The notes beneath the pieces are model-generated. The model did not search any database and was not told the DNA's origin. It saw only the letters and a program-made list of their open reading frames with translations. DNA of 64,000 bases, taken from Ascarosepion bandense (Eukaryota; Mollusca; Cephalopoda; Sepiida; Sepiidae). The translations under genes and the position numbers were made by a program. This document shows positions 51,770 through 63,909 of the stretch, one piece after another (the first letter of the stretch is position 1; each line of letters begins with the position of its first letter). Location of the stretch: positions 938,501-1,002,500 of the forward strand of contig JBBBDQ010001688.1 in the NCBI GenBank assembly GCA_037127315.1. Reading direction: 5' to 3'.

Positions 51770-52920
51770 TGATGAAGGTGTTGATATCTGTCACCATATT
51801 ACTAGATTTAACAAATTTTCATGTTTTAAGTGTTGCCTTGATGCACATCCCTGGGCTGATTCCCATTCCGATATCATCAATGGAATCTAGTGAAGATTCG
51901 AGATCTTTGGCGTGTTATAAAATTGAGACAAAATGGATGTATCCCACATTGATTCCAAAATACATAAGCTACTGAATAAACGTCGCATGCGTCACCATAA
52001 ATCAGATGTTGATAGAATATATCTTCCTAGAAAAGCTGAAGAGCAAGGACTATTTCAGTTAGAAATATCTTTTAAACATCAATCACAGGCCAAGTAAAGA
52101 CACGACACGAGATAAGTACCTGCACTCAAGCATGTGAGTTATAAGAAAAATTCCATCATTAAGCAAAGTCAAGAAATACGAAACTCCTTAGATGTAAAAG
52201 ACACTCAAGGTGACAATATCCTAGACCTTTCCACTGCTACAGCAAAGAAAATTAAGTTACTCTCGAAAGTTGTTTATAGAAAGACTCTTGAACGAAAATA
52301 GAGATCTAAATCCTTGTATGGAAAACGTCTGGATGAACCAGACATCGATGTTCGCCTAACCCATCAATGACTTAGAAGCAGTAGTCTTAAGGCGGGGACA
52401 GAAGGCTTTATTTATGACAACACAAGACTAATGTCTTCCAACTAATGCCTAGATGACTCAAATCCCGCCTGTCGCTTATGCCATACATTTGATGAAACTG
52501 TTGACAACAAAGTATCAGAGTGCTCAGTCCTTGCTGAGAAAGAATTATTATTAGGCACAACAGTCTAAAACAATATATTCATTGGCTTATCTGTTCTAAC
52601 TTTGGTACTGAAATCCGGGATACAGGGTACAAACACCACCCGAATGATGTCCCAAATGGCGATGGGTGATTATGCTGCGGAATTCGCAATCCTCACAGAC
52701 AGAAAAGTTAATTCAAAAAGACCAGACGTAGTCATAAAAGCTTTCAAAAAAGAAACCTGTCAACCAATTGATATGGCTTTCCCTGAGGATTTCAATAAAA
52801 AAAAAAAGAACTTCAAAAACTAACAAATTATAAGGACCTGGAAATGGAAGTAACAAAACATTGAAACTTAAAACTATGAGTATTACTCCTGTGATTGGGA
52901 CACTGGGTTTAATGATTTGG
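51770..52920 (+). pseudogene. LINE-C, C-terminal region with restriction-like endonuclease
   Basis: Decayed C-terminal part of an early-branching LINE (R2/R4/Hero-like organisation, inferred). In order: KLLNKRRMRHHKSDVDRIYL PRK-like block near 51,960-52,030; RLDEPDIDVR and SSSLKAGTEGFIYDNTRLM near 52,330-52,430; a CCHC-like knuckle CRLCHTFDETVDNKVSEC (52,470-52,523) in which the expected His is Asn; then TDRKVNSKRPDVV...PIDMAFPEDF (52,690-52,790), the PD...D core of the endonuclease; and finally a YKDLEMEV...ITPVIGTLGLM end. Stops and frameshifts throughout. The RT domain lies upstream in intact elements and is absent here. Confidence 0.72.
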
Positions 52921-52924
52921 TTGT

Positions 52925-53430
52925 TTTGTTTTTATGGCATATTAACCTCGGCGGGTCATTTATTTCCAACTAAATTTTTCTTTTATTTATTTCTGGTAAT
53001 ACCTTTTTCTTTGAACAATTTATTGTTGTTTTATATAAGTTTTGTGTCAAGTAATACTTTTTTTCTTTTCGAGCATCAAGATTCTTTGGGATTTTGTTTT
53101 TAAAGGCAGGATCCCCAAGTCCTACCCTTGTTATTTAACCCATAACTGGAGGGAAGGGACAGATGAATACCTTTCCCAAGGGTACCAGTGCTTAAGTGAA
53201 CGCAGGGTATTCAACTAGAATTCGAACTCGGCTCACCGATTTCTCTTTCCAAGCCGATATCCACTGCAACACAACGCACATCCGTCACTAAACGCTTACA
53301 TTCTAAGTCATTGATGGGTTAGGCAAACATTCACCTGGTATTCCCAAGCAGTCACCCATCTAAGTACTGACCAAGCTCAACGTTGCTTAACTTCGGTGAT
53401 CGAGCGAGAACCGGTGTATTCAATGTAAGC
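52925..53430 (-). repeat. Composite 5S-tRNA SINE with 30-bp foreign patch
   Basis: Same structure as 9,150-9,620. The 5S part spans about 53,428-53,331 (AATACACCGGTTCTCG, GGTCAGTACTTAGATGGG, TTGGGAATACCAGGTG), with its 5' end shortened. Between the 5S and tRNA modules 53,301-53,330 is an insert copied from LINE-C in inverted orientation. It directly abuts the LINE-C fragment. Confidence 0.82.
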
Positions 53431-53999
53431 CAGGGTATAATGAAGAGGCCTACTGAACATGACGTCAGTCAAATTTCTGGACACATCAGCATCTCAAAAC
53501 TACAAAAGACTACTTTGTGTGGAATTGCGCTTATCATCAGTAAAACATTGTCTATCTTAAGGAAACCTTCTAAAAGTGCATAGATAACTCTTCTATATAG
53601 ATACCAGAGGGGACTTGGAGATTGGGCACTTAGGATTATTCTTTGGCAAGATCATATCCACACATAATAATAATGGTGCTTTTTTTATTTTGAAAAGACA
53701 ATTGCATAATTATAACAATGAATCATTGTAGTTAGGAGTATTGGTCAAAAAGAAAAAATCCGTTCTAATTTAATTTTAAGAGTATTAAATAGAACAGTTC
53801 TCTTAGCTATAATTTCAGGAGATAAATTTCTGTGATAACTTCTGTTTTCCTACCCATAATCCACTTATAAAATGGTTGCCTGTCGGGATATCCGTAGAAA
53901 TAAAAAAAAACTATCAAAGTGTTTCCTGTTTTGAAACGTAGAATGTGCCACAAACATTCAGAGGAAGTTAATGAATGTTTTTGAAAAGGTTGTACTTGA
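53431..53999. other. Unassigned DNA
   Basis: 66-codon frame 53,383-53,583 includes HDVSQISGHISISKLQ, faintly like the HxxxxxxGHxS block of tyrosine recombinases. Too short to call. Confidence 0.3.
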
Positions 54000-56540
54000 T
54001 GTAAGGAAATGAATCAGAAGGGTTGAGCTGAGAAGTTAGATCAAAAGGTTTGATGCAATGAAATGGATCAGAAGAGTTGATGTAAGGAGTTGGATCAGAA
54101 GGATTGATTCAAGGAAAGGGATCCGAAGAGTTGATACAAGGAGAAAGATCAAAGTGATCACGGAAGGAGATTGATCATAAGGGATGATGGATGGAGATGG
54201 ATCAAAAAGGTTGGGGTAAGGAGATGGATCTGAAAGACTGAGGTAATGAGATGGATCAGAAAGATTGGGGTAAGGAGATGGATCAGAAAGGTTGGGGTAA
54301 GGAGATGGATCAGAAAGACTGAGGTAAGGAGATGGATCAGAAAGGTTGGGGTAAGGAGATGGATCAGAAAGGTTGGGGTAAGGAGATGGATCAGAAAGAT
54401 TGGGGTAAGGAGATGGATCAGAAAGACTGAGGTAAGGAGATGGATCAGAAAGGTTGGGGTAAGGAGATGGATCTGAAAGACTGAGGTAATGAGATGGATC
54501 AGAAAGATTGGGGTAAGGAGATGGATCAGAAAGGTTGGGGTAAGGAGATGGATCAGAAAGATTGGGGTAAGGAGATGGATCAGAAAGACTGAGGTAATGA
54601 GATGGATCAGAAAGATTGGGGTAAGGAGATGGATCAGAAAGGTTGGGGTAAGGAGATGGATCAGAAAGACTGAGGTAAGGAGATGGATCAGAACGGTTGG
54701 GGTAAGGAGATGGATCAGAAAGGTTGGGGTAAGGAGATGGATCAGAAAGATTTGGGTAAGGAGATGGATCAGAAAGGTTGTGGTAAGGAGATGGATCAGA
54801 AAGACTGAGGTAAGGAGATGGATCAGAAAGATTGGGGTAAGGAGATGGATCAGAAAGACTGAGGTAATGAGATGGATCAGAAAGGTTGGGGTAAGGAGAT
54901 GGATCAGAAACGTTGGGGTAAGGAGATGGATCAGAAAGATTGTGGTAAAAAGATGGATCAGAAAGATTGGGGTAAGGAAATGGATCAGAAAGATTGGGGT
55001 AAGGAGATGGATCAGAAAGACTGAGGTAAGGAGATGGATCAGAAAGGTTGGGGTAAGGAGATGGATCAGAAAGGTTGGGGTAAGGAGATGGATCAGAAAG
55101 ATTTGGGTAAGGAGATGGATCAGAAAGTTTGGGGTAAGGAGATAGATCAGAAAGATTGGGGTACGGAGATGGATCAGAAAGATTGGGGTAAGGAGATGGA
55201 TCAGAAAGACTGAGGTAATGAGATGGATCAGAACGATTGGGGTAAGGAGATGGATCAGAAAGGTTGGGGTAAGGAGATGGATCAGAAAGGTTGGGGTAAG
55301 GAGATAGATCAGAAAGATTGGGGTAAGGAGATGGATCAGAAAGACTGAGGTAAGGAGATGGATCAGAAAGATTGGGGTAAGGAGATGGATCAGAAAGACT
55401 GAGGTAATGAGATGGATCAGAAAGATTGGGGTAAGGAGATGGATCAGAAAGGTTGGGGTAAGGAGATGGATCAGAAAGATTGGGGTAAGGAGATGGATCA
55501 GAAAGGTTGGGGTAAGGAGATGGATCAGAAAGGTTGTGGTAAGGAGATGGATCAGAAAGACTGAGGTAAGGAGATGGATCAGAAAGATTGGGGTAAGGAG
55601 ATGGATCAGAAAGATTTGGGTAAGGAGATGGATCAGAAACGTTGGGGTAAGGAGATGGATCAGAAAGGTTGGGGTAAGAAGATAGATCAGAAAGGTTGGG
55701 GTAAGGAGATGGATCAGAAAGATTGGGGTAAGGAGATGGATCAGAAAGACTGAGGTAAGGAGATGGATCAGAAACGTTGGGGTAAGGAGATGGATCAGAA
55801 AGACTGAGGTAATGAGATGGATCAGAAAGATTGGGGTAAGGAGATGGATCAGAAAGATTGGGGTAAGGAGATGGATCAGAAAGGTTGTGGTAAGGAGATG
55901 GATCAGAAAGGTTGTGGTAAGGAGATGGATCAGAAAGACTGAGGTAAGGAGATGGATCAGAAAGATTGGGGTAAGGAGATGGATCAGAAAGACTGAGGTA
56001 AGGAGATGGATCAGAAAGATTGGGGTAAGGAGATGGATCAGAAAGTTTTGGGTAAGGAGATGGATCAGAAACGTTGGGGTAAGGAGATGGATCAGAAAGG
56101 TTGGGGTAAGGAGATGGATCAGAAAGATTGGGGTAAGGAGATGGATCAGAAAGATTGGGGTAAGGAGATGGATCAGAAAGACTGAGGTAAGGAGATGGAT
56201 CAGAAAGGTTGGGGTAAGGAGATGGATCTGAAAGATTGGGGTAAGGAGATGGATCAGAAAGACTGAGGTAAGGAGATGGATCAGAAAGATTGAGGTAAGG
56301 AGATGGATCAGAAAGGTTGGGGTAAGGAGATGGATCAGAAAGATTGAGTTAAAGAGATGGATCAGAAAGACTGAGGTAAGGAGATGGATCAGAAAGATTG
56401 AGTTAAAGAGATGGATCAGAAAGATTGGGGTAAGAATCAGAACGGTTAGCGCATGGATCAGAACGGTTAGCGCGCGGATACGAATCAAAAGTGTTGATGC
56501 AAGGAGATGGATCAGAAGGGATACTGTCAGGTGGATCGGA
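54000..56540. repeat. 27-bp minisatellite, about 90 units
   Basis: Unit GGAGATGGATCAGAAAGATT+GGGGTAA. Variants differ mainly in seven bases (GATTGGGG, GTTGGGG, GACTGAGG, GATTTGGG, GTTGTGG). Edge units (54,000-54,180 and 56,340-56,540) are more diverged than central ones, as expected from unequal exchange. Because 27 is divisible by three, the minus strand stays open for 800 codons (54,158-56,560, nonapeptide LIHLLTPIF type) and the plus strand encodes RRWIRKIGV-type repeats in pieces. Protein coding is not supported. Confidence 0.97.
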
Positions 56541-56749
56541 AGGGCTGATAGCAATCGCAAAGGGAAATAAAAAACTGGCCTTATTGACAGCTACGGCTTT
56601 GCATGTGGTTAGTCCGATTATGAAAACCAGATCTCAACTCCTGAGACTTTTGTCTTTATTTTGATAGGTTTTGCGTGTCTGTACTATTAAATCACTTGTA
56701 AAATGGTAAATAAAAAGTAAAGGCGGTAAACAAAGCAGAGAGTTGATAA

Positions 56750-57180
56750 CGTGAGACACAAACAAGGCAATAAGACCCCCAAGGCGCAAAGAGTTATTGA
56801 TTCTGAAAGAATATGAGACAAAGCAAAATATTATATAGAAGAATGGACAATAAAAGAACAGACATTAAGAAGATAAAGGATAAGGACTGATATTGCATTT
56901 AAATTTGTGAAGCCCAAAGTTGACTAGTTTCATGAGCGAGAAGTGCAAGACAAGAAACTGTTAGCATAGAACTTACGATTACTTCTAAAAATGTAAATTG
57001 AGGAAACCTACCTGCCAATCTAGTAGTGTGCTTCAATTCGTACCAAATAGGAAAGCTCATCAAAACAATTACTATGAAAATATTCATCGAAAAAGCCCAG
57101 AGAAGATATTTTACGACGTTAGTAACGTGACTGAAGTGGAGATGCCCGATCAGGACTGATAACATTGCAGTTATCTCCTA
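56750..57180 (-). pseudogene. LINE-A C-terminal copy, diverged
   Basis: Minus frame: VVKYLLWAFSMNIFIVIV..., LKHTTRLAGRFPQFTFLEVI, and in another frame FLSCTSRS-like, then NLKFKCNISPYPLS-like text. Tail side CAAGGCAATAAGACCCCC. Confidence 0.65.
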
Positions 57181-58304
57181 TACTTAATGCGTTGTAACTG
57201 AGCTATTGTTATAGTGAACTCACCTGTCTAGGGATAGTGGACTCTCCCTCCTAATATAAGTAACAGTGTAGCGAGTAGTTAGGAGAAAAATATTAATCAG
57301 CGACCTGGCAAGTTACTGTGCGTTAGTTCGTGATAATACAAAGTTCCCACAAGAACGTCGAACCTTAGAGACCGACATTTGTACTTACATACAACGCACA
57401 ATCTTCTATGTCGTACTCCACAACAGCTATGCACTGAAGCATTTGCAGTGTTCAGAATTTATTAATCCTAAATTTTTAATTTTTTGATAGATTCAAAAAT
57501 AAGTGCTACCAATACTCTCCTTTCGATGGCAGATCATAATGACTCTTTTCAAAGTTAAATTTCAAGTTATTCAAGAAGACTGAAGTATGTATCGGCTGGA
57601 AATTTGTATAGTAATTTTAACAACAAAAATAAAGATAATAATTCGAAAATATATGGAATGAACGTAATTCTCAGAAATTCTGTAAACAAGGCTGATATAT
57701 AATCTATATATAATTTAAATATATCGGTCGAAAAATTAATATTTGCTAACAAAGATGAAGACATTGTTTCATAAATAACAATCTGCATTGTCTTGGTAGA
57801 CAGTGCCTCTATTTTCCCTCTTGCCATCTTCCACCCGCCAAATTTACACCCTCTTTGCCTTTCACAAATGTGATTATCTCCAGCCATGTATGTCTCTCTT
57901 GGCCAATACCAGCGTAAGTGCCTGGCCAATTTCCAATACTATTGCCACAGCCAAGAAACTTCCCTGACGTTTACAACACCACCTCGTTCACCTGATTTTT
58001 ACCTCACACTCTCCATAAGATCAACATCAGTGACTCTTTTGTCAGCTCCCCGTGAATGCGTCTCTTATCCCTACTATAATAAAAAACCTCTCACTTCGCT
58101 GTCTTCATCCGACATCACAGTTCTCTTTTTTCTTTCTTTTTTTTTTTTTTTTTTTGCGAATCCTTCAGCTGAGGCCTCAAAATGAAATCCGTTAAATTAA
58201 AAAAAAAAGCATAAATAAACCATATCTAAATAAACGAAATTATTTTTTACCGTATCCCGGTAGTTTCTATGAATGTTCGCGTGAACTAGGACCGTGACAA
58301 TAAA
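57181..58304. other. Unassigned DNA
   Basis: No recognised gene. Overlapping 120-codon minus (57,567-57,929) and 99-codon plus frames (57,886-58,185) have no domain signature; the plus one runs into a T20 tract. Confidence 0.4.
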
Positions 58305-58640
58305 ATGTAAACGCAAATTCTACTCCAACAGCTTCTTTTCTCGCACTTCCCGCCTGTAGAATTCCCTTCCGTTTACTTTCTTCCCCAACAGCTACAATCT
58401 CCAAGAATTTAAATGTAAAGTCAATAGTCATCTCCTATCTCACTAACCTGCATGCTCTATCATGCTCCTTTCTCCGTTCAATCCACTTTCATCAATATTC
58501 TCATCCTTCTCTTGCCCACTTCCTGACACTCCCTATAACCTGTCACTCTTTCTCATAAATTCCCTCCTATGTAATCTTCTGCGCATCGGTGGCAGTAAAA
58601 TGCCTTGTTTGGGGCGATATGATTAAAAAAAAAAAAGTGG
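58305..58640 (+). pseudogene. LINE-A C-terminal codons and 3' UTR
   Basis: FYSNSFFSRTSRL, NSLPFTFFPNSYNLQEFKCK and VNSHLLSH, then a pyrimidine-rich UTR and the tail GCATCGGTGGCAG...GTTTGGGGCGATATGATTAA plus poly(A). This gives the genuine LINE-A 3' end with poly(A). Confidence 0.78.
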
Positions 58641-61055
58641 TGTTATAGTCGCCACCAAAAATCGAAATCAAAGAACTGTGTTCAAATCCAGATAAAGTCT
58701 GAGTTTCTTTTAAACTATAAGAAAACATTGTGTCTTTAAAATGTGTGATGCTAATCAAAATCACGTTTATTGATCTTCGGAAACGTCAGATTTAAAATGA
58801 TTTGCAAGACAATTTTTAATCCATAACAGAAAAACGTAATTTTTTTTAATGTTTCAAGATTATAATTTTATTGAATGAAAAGAAGCATTTTATCTTTTAA
58901 TAAAAACATATTTACCCTATATTTGCTTTTTTACTTTTTTTTGTTTGTTTGTTTGTTTGTTTGTTTGTTTGTTTGTTTGTTTTTATCCTCCTTCTCCAGT
59001 GCACTCCTCGGTCTTTGGGTGCCTATTATTTTATAGAATTTCGACAAACCTTACTGAGGTTTGATTGTTTTGTTCTTTTTGGCTTATCAACCCTTTCTAT
59101 GTTATTTAATGCTTTATCGATTTTTTTAAGACTAACAATGATTTTTATCGATATATGTCCTACTATTTAACCCATAGTTGGCTGGAGGAGACTGGTTTGT
59201 ACTTTTTGTACAAGTATTTGTGTGCAAACGAATGTAACGAATGTTTCCTCCATTTTCTTTTCGTGCATCTTGTGATGTGGACACACAACTGCCACCACAG
59301 TGCGTCTGTATTTGGATACTACGTTCAATGTTTGGGTTTCGGTTTCAACACTTTACTCGTTAAATTTCTTGCTAGTGATTTCTTTCACAGAGAAAACGAA
59401 CGGGGTAGAAAAAGCAATTTCTTTTATCGCAAACTAAATGAATTTTGAATGGGTTAATAGAATTTTGAAGGCGCGACGTTCGTTTTATTTTTTTCTTGTA
59501 TAAAAAATTTCTTAGTATGTTAATCAAAAATGCTCTAATCAGAGCCGCGTTCGACAGAGTGGGCCCCTGTAATCGGGATGGATCTCTGTAATCCGTTTAG
59601 GGAAGGAATAAATACACATTTACCCATCACCTGAAAGATATATCTCGGCACAGATATAGCGCCATGGTGCATGAATAATAAAGTCTGCATTAGCGCCCCT
59701 TTCATTTCTGAGATATTTGACTCGTTTATTTGTCACTTGATAATGATTAAATTTCTCACAAGTCAATATTTAGTGAGTGTTATACGCGCGTATAATTCAC
59801 CATTAACAACTCACTTCTTTTTTAATGGGTTTCCGAAAATTGCCGGTTTCCTCAACTTGTGCAACAATCATCAAGATGTACATGACATTACTCCTCTTAG
59901 TGAAATGGGGAGTTCTATCTATTTACCATATCCCATCAAGACATGACATATCATAGCTCTCCAATGCTTCCTGTCAGCCCAAATTTCCCTAAATACTCTC
60001 TCATTTATGATCCTTCTTTGTCTTCGAGACACTCGTTTCTTTCACCATTTGCACAAATCTGTCCAATCTGTTACTCACTGATTTCCTCTGCTGTACTCCC
60101 CTTTTACATATTTATATTCTATTTACTAAGGGTTGATTGTCTAACACTGTAGTAGGACACATGGTGAGGTTCGAACTCATTAGCGAAATGGGTATACTGA
60201 TCATCATGGTATAGTCTCTCTCTCTCTCTCTCTCTCTCTTTCCCTCTCTCTCACACACACACTTTGTATTATTGTTTCAGAACATGGGAGATCATGGCTC
60301 TCCACAGCTACCTCTTTTTGCTGGCTGTCAAGAATGCTTAATCTTTCGTAACTCGTCTTTGTTCCTTTGTTTGATTAAACTTGGCAAATTTGTTACTCAT
60401 TTGATACTCATTTATTACTCATTTCCACTTCGATGTTCTTTGTGTGTGTTTGATTCACCAAGCCTTCTTTCTCCGTTATATACACACATGCGTATACATA
60501 TGGCCACCACAAGTACTGCAGCCGCAATAATAGTAATAGAATTTCTTTAGGCAAGATAACCTGACGGAGCCCAACCTTCTCCTGTTTGAATTCGAAGCTT
60601 TTCCTCCTCTTTCTTTGTAAGTTTCTATTCCCCTCACAACTTCCTTGTTTTTCGCCTCCCCGTGGTATTCTCATTTATAAGGAGAGCAACATTTCCGCTG
60701 CTTCCGGTTTGTTTCTTATCGTTTGACGAAATCCTTCATTTGGAGGTACTGGGTAAAAAATGGATCCAACAACTAAATTTACAATCCATGTTTTATCGAG
60801 TTCCTTTGTTTTCGTTTTAAAACCTTTCTATCCATTCCCTACTTCTTTCCTTATCTTCAACCAATTAATATTTGACCCTTGTGAGGCCGTTCCCTTTGTT
60901 TCTGTCTCCCTTATATACTTTATGCTCTGTCACCCTCAGTTTGTTACTAATGTTAAAATACTCTGAGTCGTCAAAAGATATGACGCCAATGACTACTCAG
61001 AGTATTTACTCGCAGCACAAACTGCATTCCGAAATGAATGCAACGGCGGATTACA
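58641..61055. other. Unassigned DNA with (TTTG)n and (CT)n
   Basis: (TTTG)n at 58,938-58,982. (CT)n(CA)n at 60,215-60,261. Near 60,165-60,185 a B-box-like GAGTTCGAACCTC occurs on minus, possibly an old SINE head. Frames of 60-97 codons are without domains. Confidence 0.45.
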
Positions 61056-61056
61056 A

Positions 61057-61196
<140 letters not shown>

Positions 61197-61259
61197 AGTT
61201 AATAGATTTATTTTTAAATTAAAAAATAATGTTTGAGAGAGCTAAAAGAGCCTGAATAT

Positions 61260-63275
61260 TTTTTTTAACCATTTCACCCCGAGCAAGGCAGAAATGCCAC
61301 TGATGAGCGGGGGTCTACATAACTGTAAAAAGATTAATTAGAAAAGAGTGAGGAGTACAAACTATTTAGAAAGGAGCAATAGAAAGCTGAGAATGCAGGT
61401 GCGATGACAGATACATAGGTGGAGAGAAAGGGAAGGATATACGTGGGTGGGGAGAGAGCTAGAGTCCAGTGGTTAATAGATGAGTATTGACATTGCATTT
61501 AAATTTCTGGAGGTTGTAGCCGTCAGGAAAGCAAGAATATGGGAGCGAGTTCCACAGGCGGGAAGTGCGAGAGAAGAAGCTGCAGGAGTAGAACTGTCGT
61601 CTGCATTTGGCTAACCTGACTGTAAATGGGTGGGACCTAGTTGCCAGTCTGGTTGCACGAGTAAACACCTGTTGAGGAGGCACCAGTGACTTAAGTTCGT
61701 CCGAGCAGAAGCCATGAAAGTATTTATAGAACAGACAAAGGGAGGCCACATTTCGACGGTGGGGAATGGCTGCAGTCGAGCCGCCAGATCAGTACCTATC
61801 ACATTACAGACTCTCCTTTGGAGCCTGTCCAGAACACTGAGGAGAACGGCAGGGGCACCTGACCATAAATGGCAGCAGTACTCCATGCACGGACGGATGG
61901 TTGACTTGTATATATGCAGGATGGATTCAGGTGGAAAAAACATCCTGGATCGACATCGTGACCCAACCTTCTTAGCAGTAGATTTAGCTATGGATTCAAT
62001 ATAGTGGTTCCATTTGAGGTCTGAGGAGAGGGTAAGGCCGAGGAGGTGTAGTGTATTGCTCTCAGGGAGAATCGCTTGGTTCATGCTCATGGGAGGCAGG
62101 AGAGGTTGCCTGTAATGGTTGACAGACAGCAGCTTAGACGAATTGAAGTTGACAAGCCACTTCTTGCCTCAGTTCACCACAGAGTGTAGATCCCGTTCAA
62201 GGTCAGCAGCGTGATTATGTCTGTCCGCCACGACAGGTTTCATACTGGTGCGGGAGTATATTGTAGTGTCATCTGCGTAGATGCCTACTTGGGAGTTGAT
62301 CTCATCTGAGAGGTCGTTGATGAAAATAAGGAAGAGCGTCGGGCCCACGATCGAGCCCTGTGGAACACCAGCATTCGTGCTGTAGGATGAAGAGACACGC
62401 CCATTCAAAACGACCTTCATTTTGCGGTTATTTAAAATAGATTGGATTAGGTCAAGCAGGCGACCGGTAATACCGTAACCCCGTAGCTTGCATAGGAGGC
62501 CAGAGTGCCAAACCCTGTCGAAAGCCTTGGAGATGTCCAGAGCAACCGCGCGAGCCTCGTCAGACTCATCAAGGGCCTGGAGCATGTACTCCGTTACGGT
62601 TGTTAGCAAGTCGGCCGTGGACCTGGCAAAGCGGAAGCCATATTACCTGTCGGAGAAGAGTTTGTGGGCAGTGAGATGTTGAACTATTTCAGCATTGATT
62701 ATAGCCTCGAATACTTTCCCGAATATCGGTAGAAGACTGATAGGGCGATAGTTGGATGGGCCCGAGGGTTCACCACAATTTTTAAATACAGGAACGACTG
62801 AAGAGAATTTCCAGCATGCAGGAAAGCAGGAAGCAGAAAGGCAGTAGTTAAACAGTTTAGAGAGGACAGGGGAAAATTCAGGAGCACACCTCTTAAGGAC
62901 TATCACCGGGATTCCATCGTCTCCACTCGCCTTATGGGGGTCGAGTTTTGAAATTACTCGGGATACCACTGTCGGGGTAATATATACGTCGTGCAGTTTG
63001 GCCTCAGTTCTAATAGGGAAGTCGGGTGGGTGTACTCTGGACGAGTCAAATGTGGAGTTGGATGAGAATCTGCGGGCAAAGCACTCAGCTTTGTCCGCAG
63101 ATGATGTGAGAACATCAAATTCATGGATTAAAGGAGGTATTGAGGATTTTCTATTGTTCAGCACTCGTTTGCAGATCCTCCGAACTTGCGGTCAGCTATG
63201 CGCTGTCACATTCTCTCAGCAAACAACCGTTTGGCGTCATTTAGGCTTCTCTTGCCCTCATTACGAGCAGATGTG
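61260..63275 (-). mobile_element. LINE-A, 5'-truncated near-intact copy
   Basis: From the 3' tail at 61,275 (CACCCCGAGCAAGGCAGAAA on plus) through the UTR and ORF2 to the pre-RT linker at about 63,275. The endonuclease half is absent but is represented at 30,690-31,950. The 579-bp element lies 58 bp upstream. Confidence 0.88.
61459..63270 (-). pseudogene. LINE-A reverse transcriptase (ORF2 C-terminal two thirds)
   Basis: Non-LTR RT that would reverse-transcribe its own RNA at a nicked target. In order on minus: KAECFARRFSSNSTFDSS, VVSRVISKLDPHKASGDDGI, NYRPISLLPIFGKVFEAIIN (62,760 region), ALDISKAFDRVWHSGL (motif A), GVPQGSIVGPTLFLIFINDL (motif B), GIYADDTTIYS with YADD at 62,279-62,268 (motif C), LLGLTLSSDLKWNHYI, YKSTIRPCMEYCCHLWSGAP, and the C-terminal RLWNSLPYSCFP and LQKFKCNVNTHLL. 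Only two in-frame stops interrupt it, TAA at 62,643-62,645 where related copies suggest Gln before YGFR, and TGA at 62,169-62,171 where Trp is expected. One frameshift lies near 61,740. Probably jockey/CR1-like; clade inferred. Confidence 0.88.
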
Positions 63276-63332
63276 ATTAATAACTTCGATCGAATATACA
63301 AAATCTTATTCGAAATTTCAAAAAATATAACA

Positions 63333-63909
63333 AACCGGTGAAACATTATAGAAATATTTTAGCCTAAATTGTCTTTGTAAGTCTCAACCAATGTCGGTCA
63401 ATTATCAACTGTAAAAGCCTTAAGTGATACAGTTTTAGTCACTGCCAAATCAAAGAGAAAATCCTTTGAACATTTTACACACACGTACGTACGCTAACGG
63501 AAACATACACATATTTCTTCACGCAGACATTCGCACACATAAGCTTATTTTGACACGTACGACAATTCATTTCTCTTTCAATTACACACACACATATATA
63601 CAAACACATATGCATATTTAGGCAACATAAATTCATTGAAACATGTTTCATTGAATAATATAGCCATATTGTGACTACTTATTTTTATACTGAACCTTTC
63701 CCGTTGTCTTGATGTTAAGACAAAATTCAACAATGAAGTACCCGTAGTTTTTTTTAAACCAAGTACTTTCGATCTTCGATTAAAAAAAAAAACTTATTGT
63801 AACTGATACAAAATCTGCATTTCGTAGCGATGATGATTTTTAAAAACACGCTAGAACGCGCTCTGCAATAGTTATTTTAAAACTTTAAATGTATCCGTTG
63901 GAATTATGG
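63333..63909 (-). repeat. 579-bp element, copy 2 (577 bp)
   Basis: Inverse of 39,904-40,482 with only scattered differences visible by eye (length differs by 2 bp). Flanks are unrelated. Both copies end CCATAATTCC on one side and AACCGGTGAAAC on the other. Confidence 0.85.

Noticed and set aside
51768..51810. Hammerhead at CTGATGAAGGTG...CACC
   Set aside because: A stem II-like pair exists but no GAAA follows and no stem III can be drawn.
53383..53583. Tyrosine recombinase (Crypton-like) fragment
   Set aside because: Only one short HxxxxxxGHxS-like match; neither the catalytic Arg nor the Tyr context can be found.
54000..56540. CRISPR-like array
   Set aside because: The 27-bp repeats abut with no unique spacers, and the context is animal.
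54158..56560. 800-codon open frame as a gene for a hydrophobic repeat protein
   Set aside because: The 27-bp unit is a multiple of three, so any stop-free unit gives an endless frame. The complementary strand is also open in pieces, and edge units decay without regard to frame.
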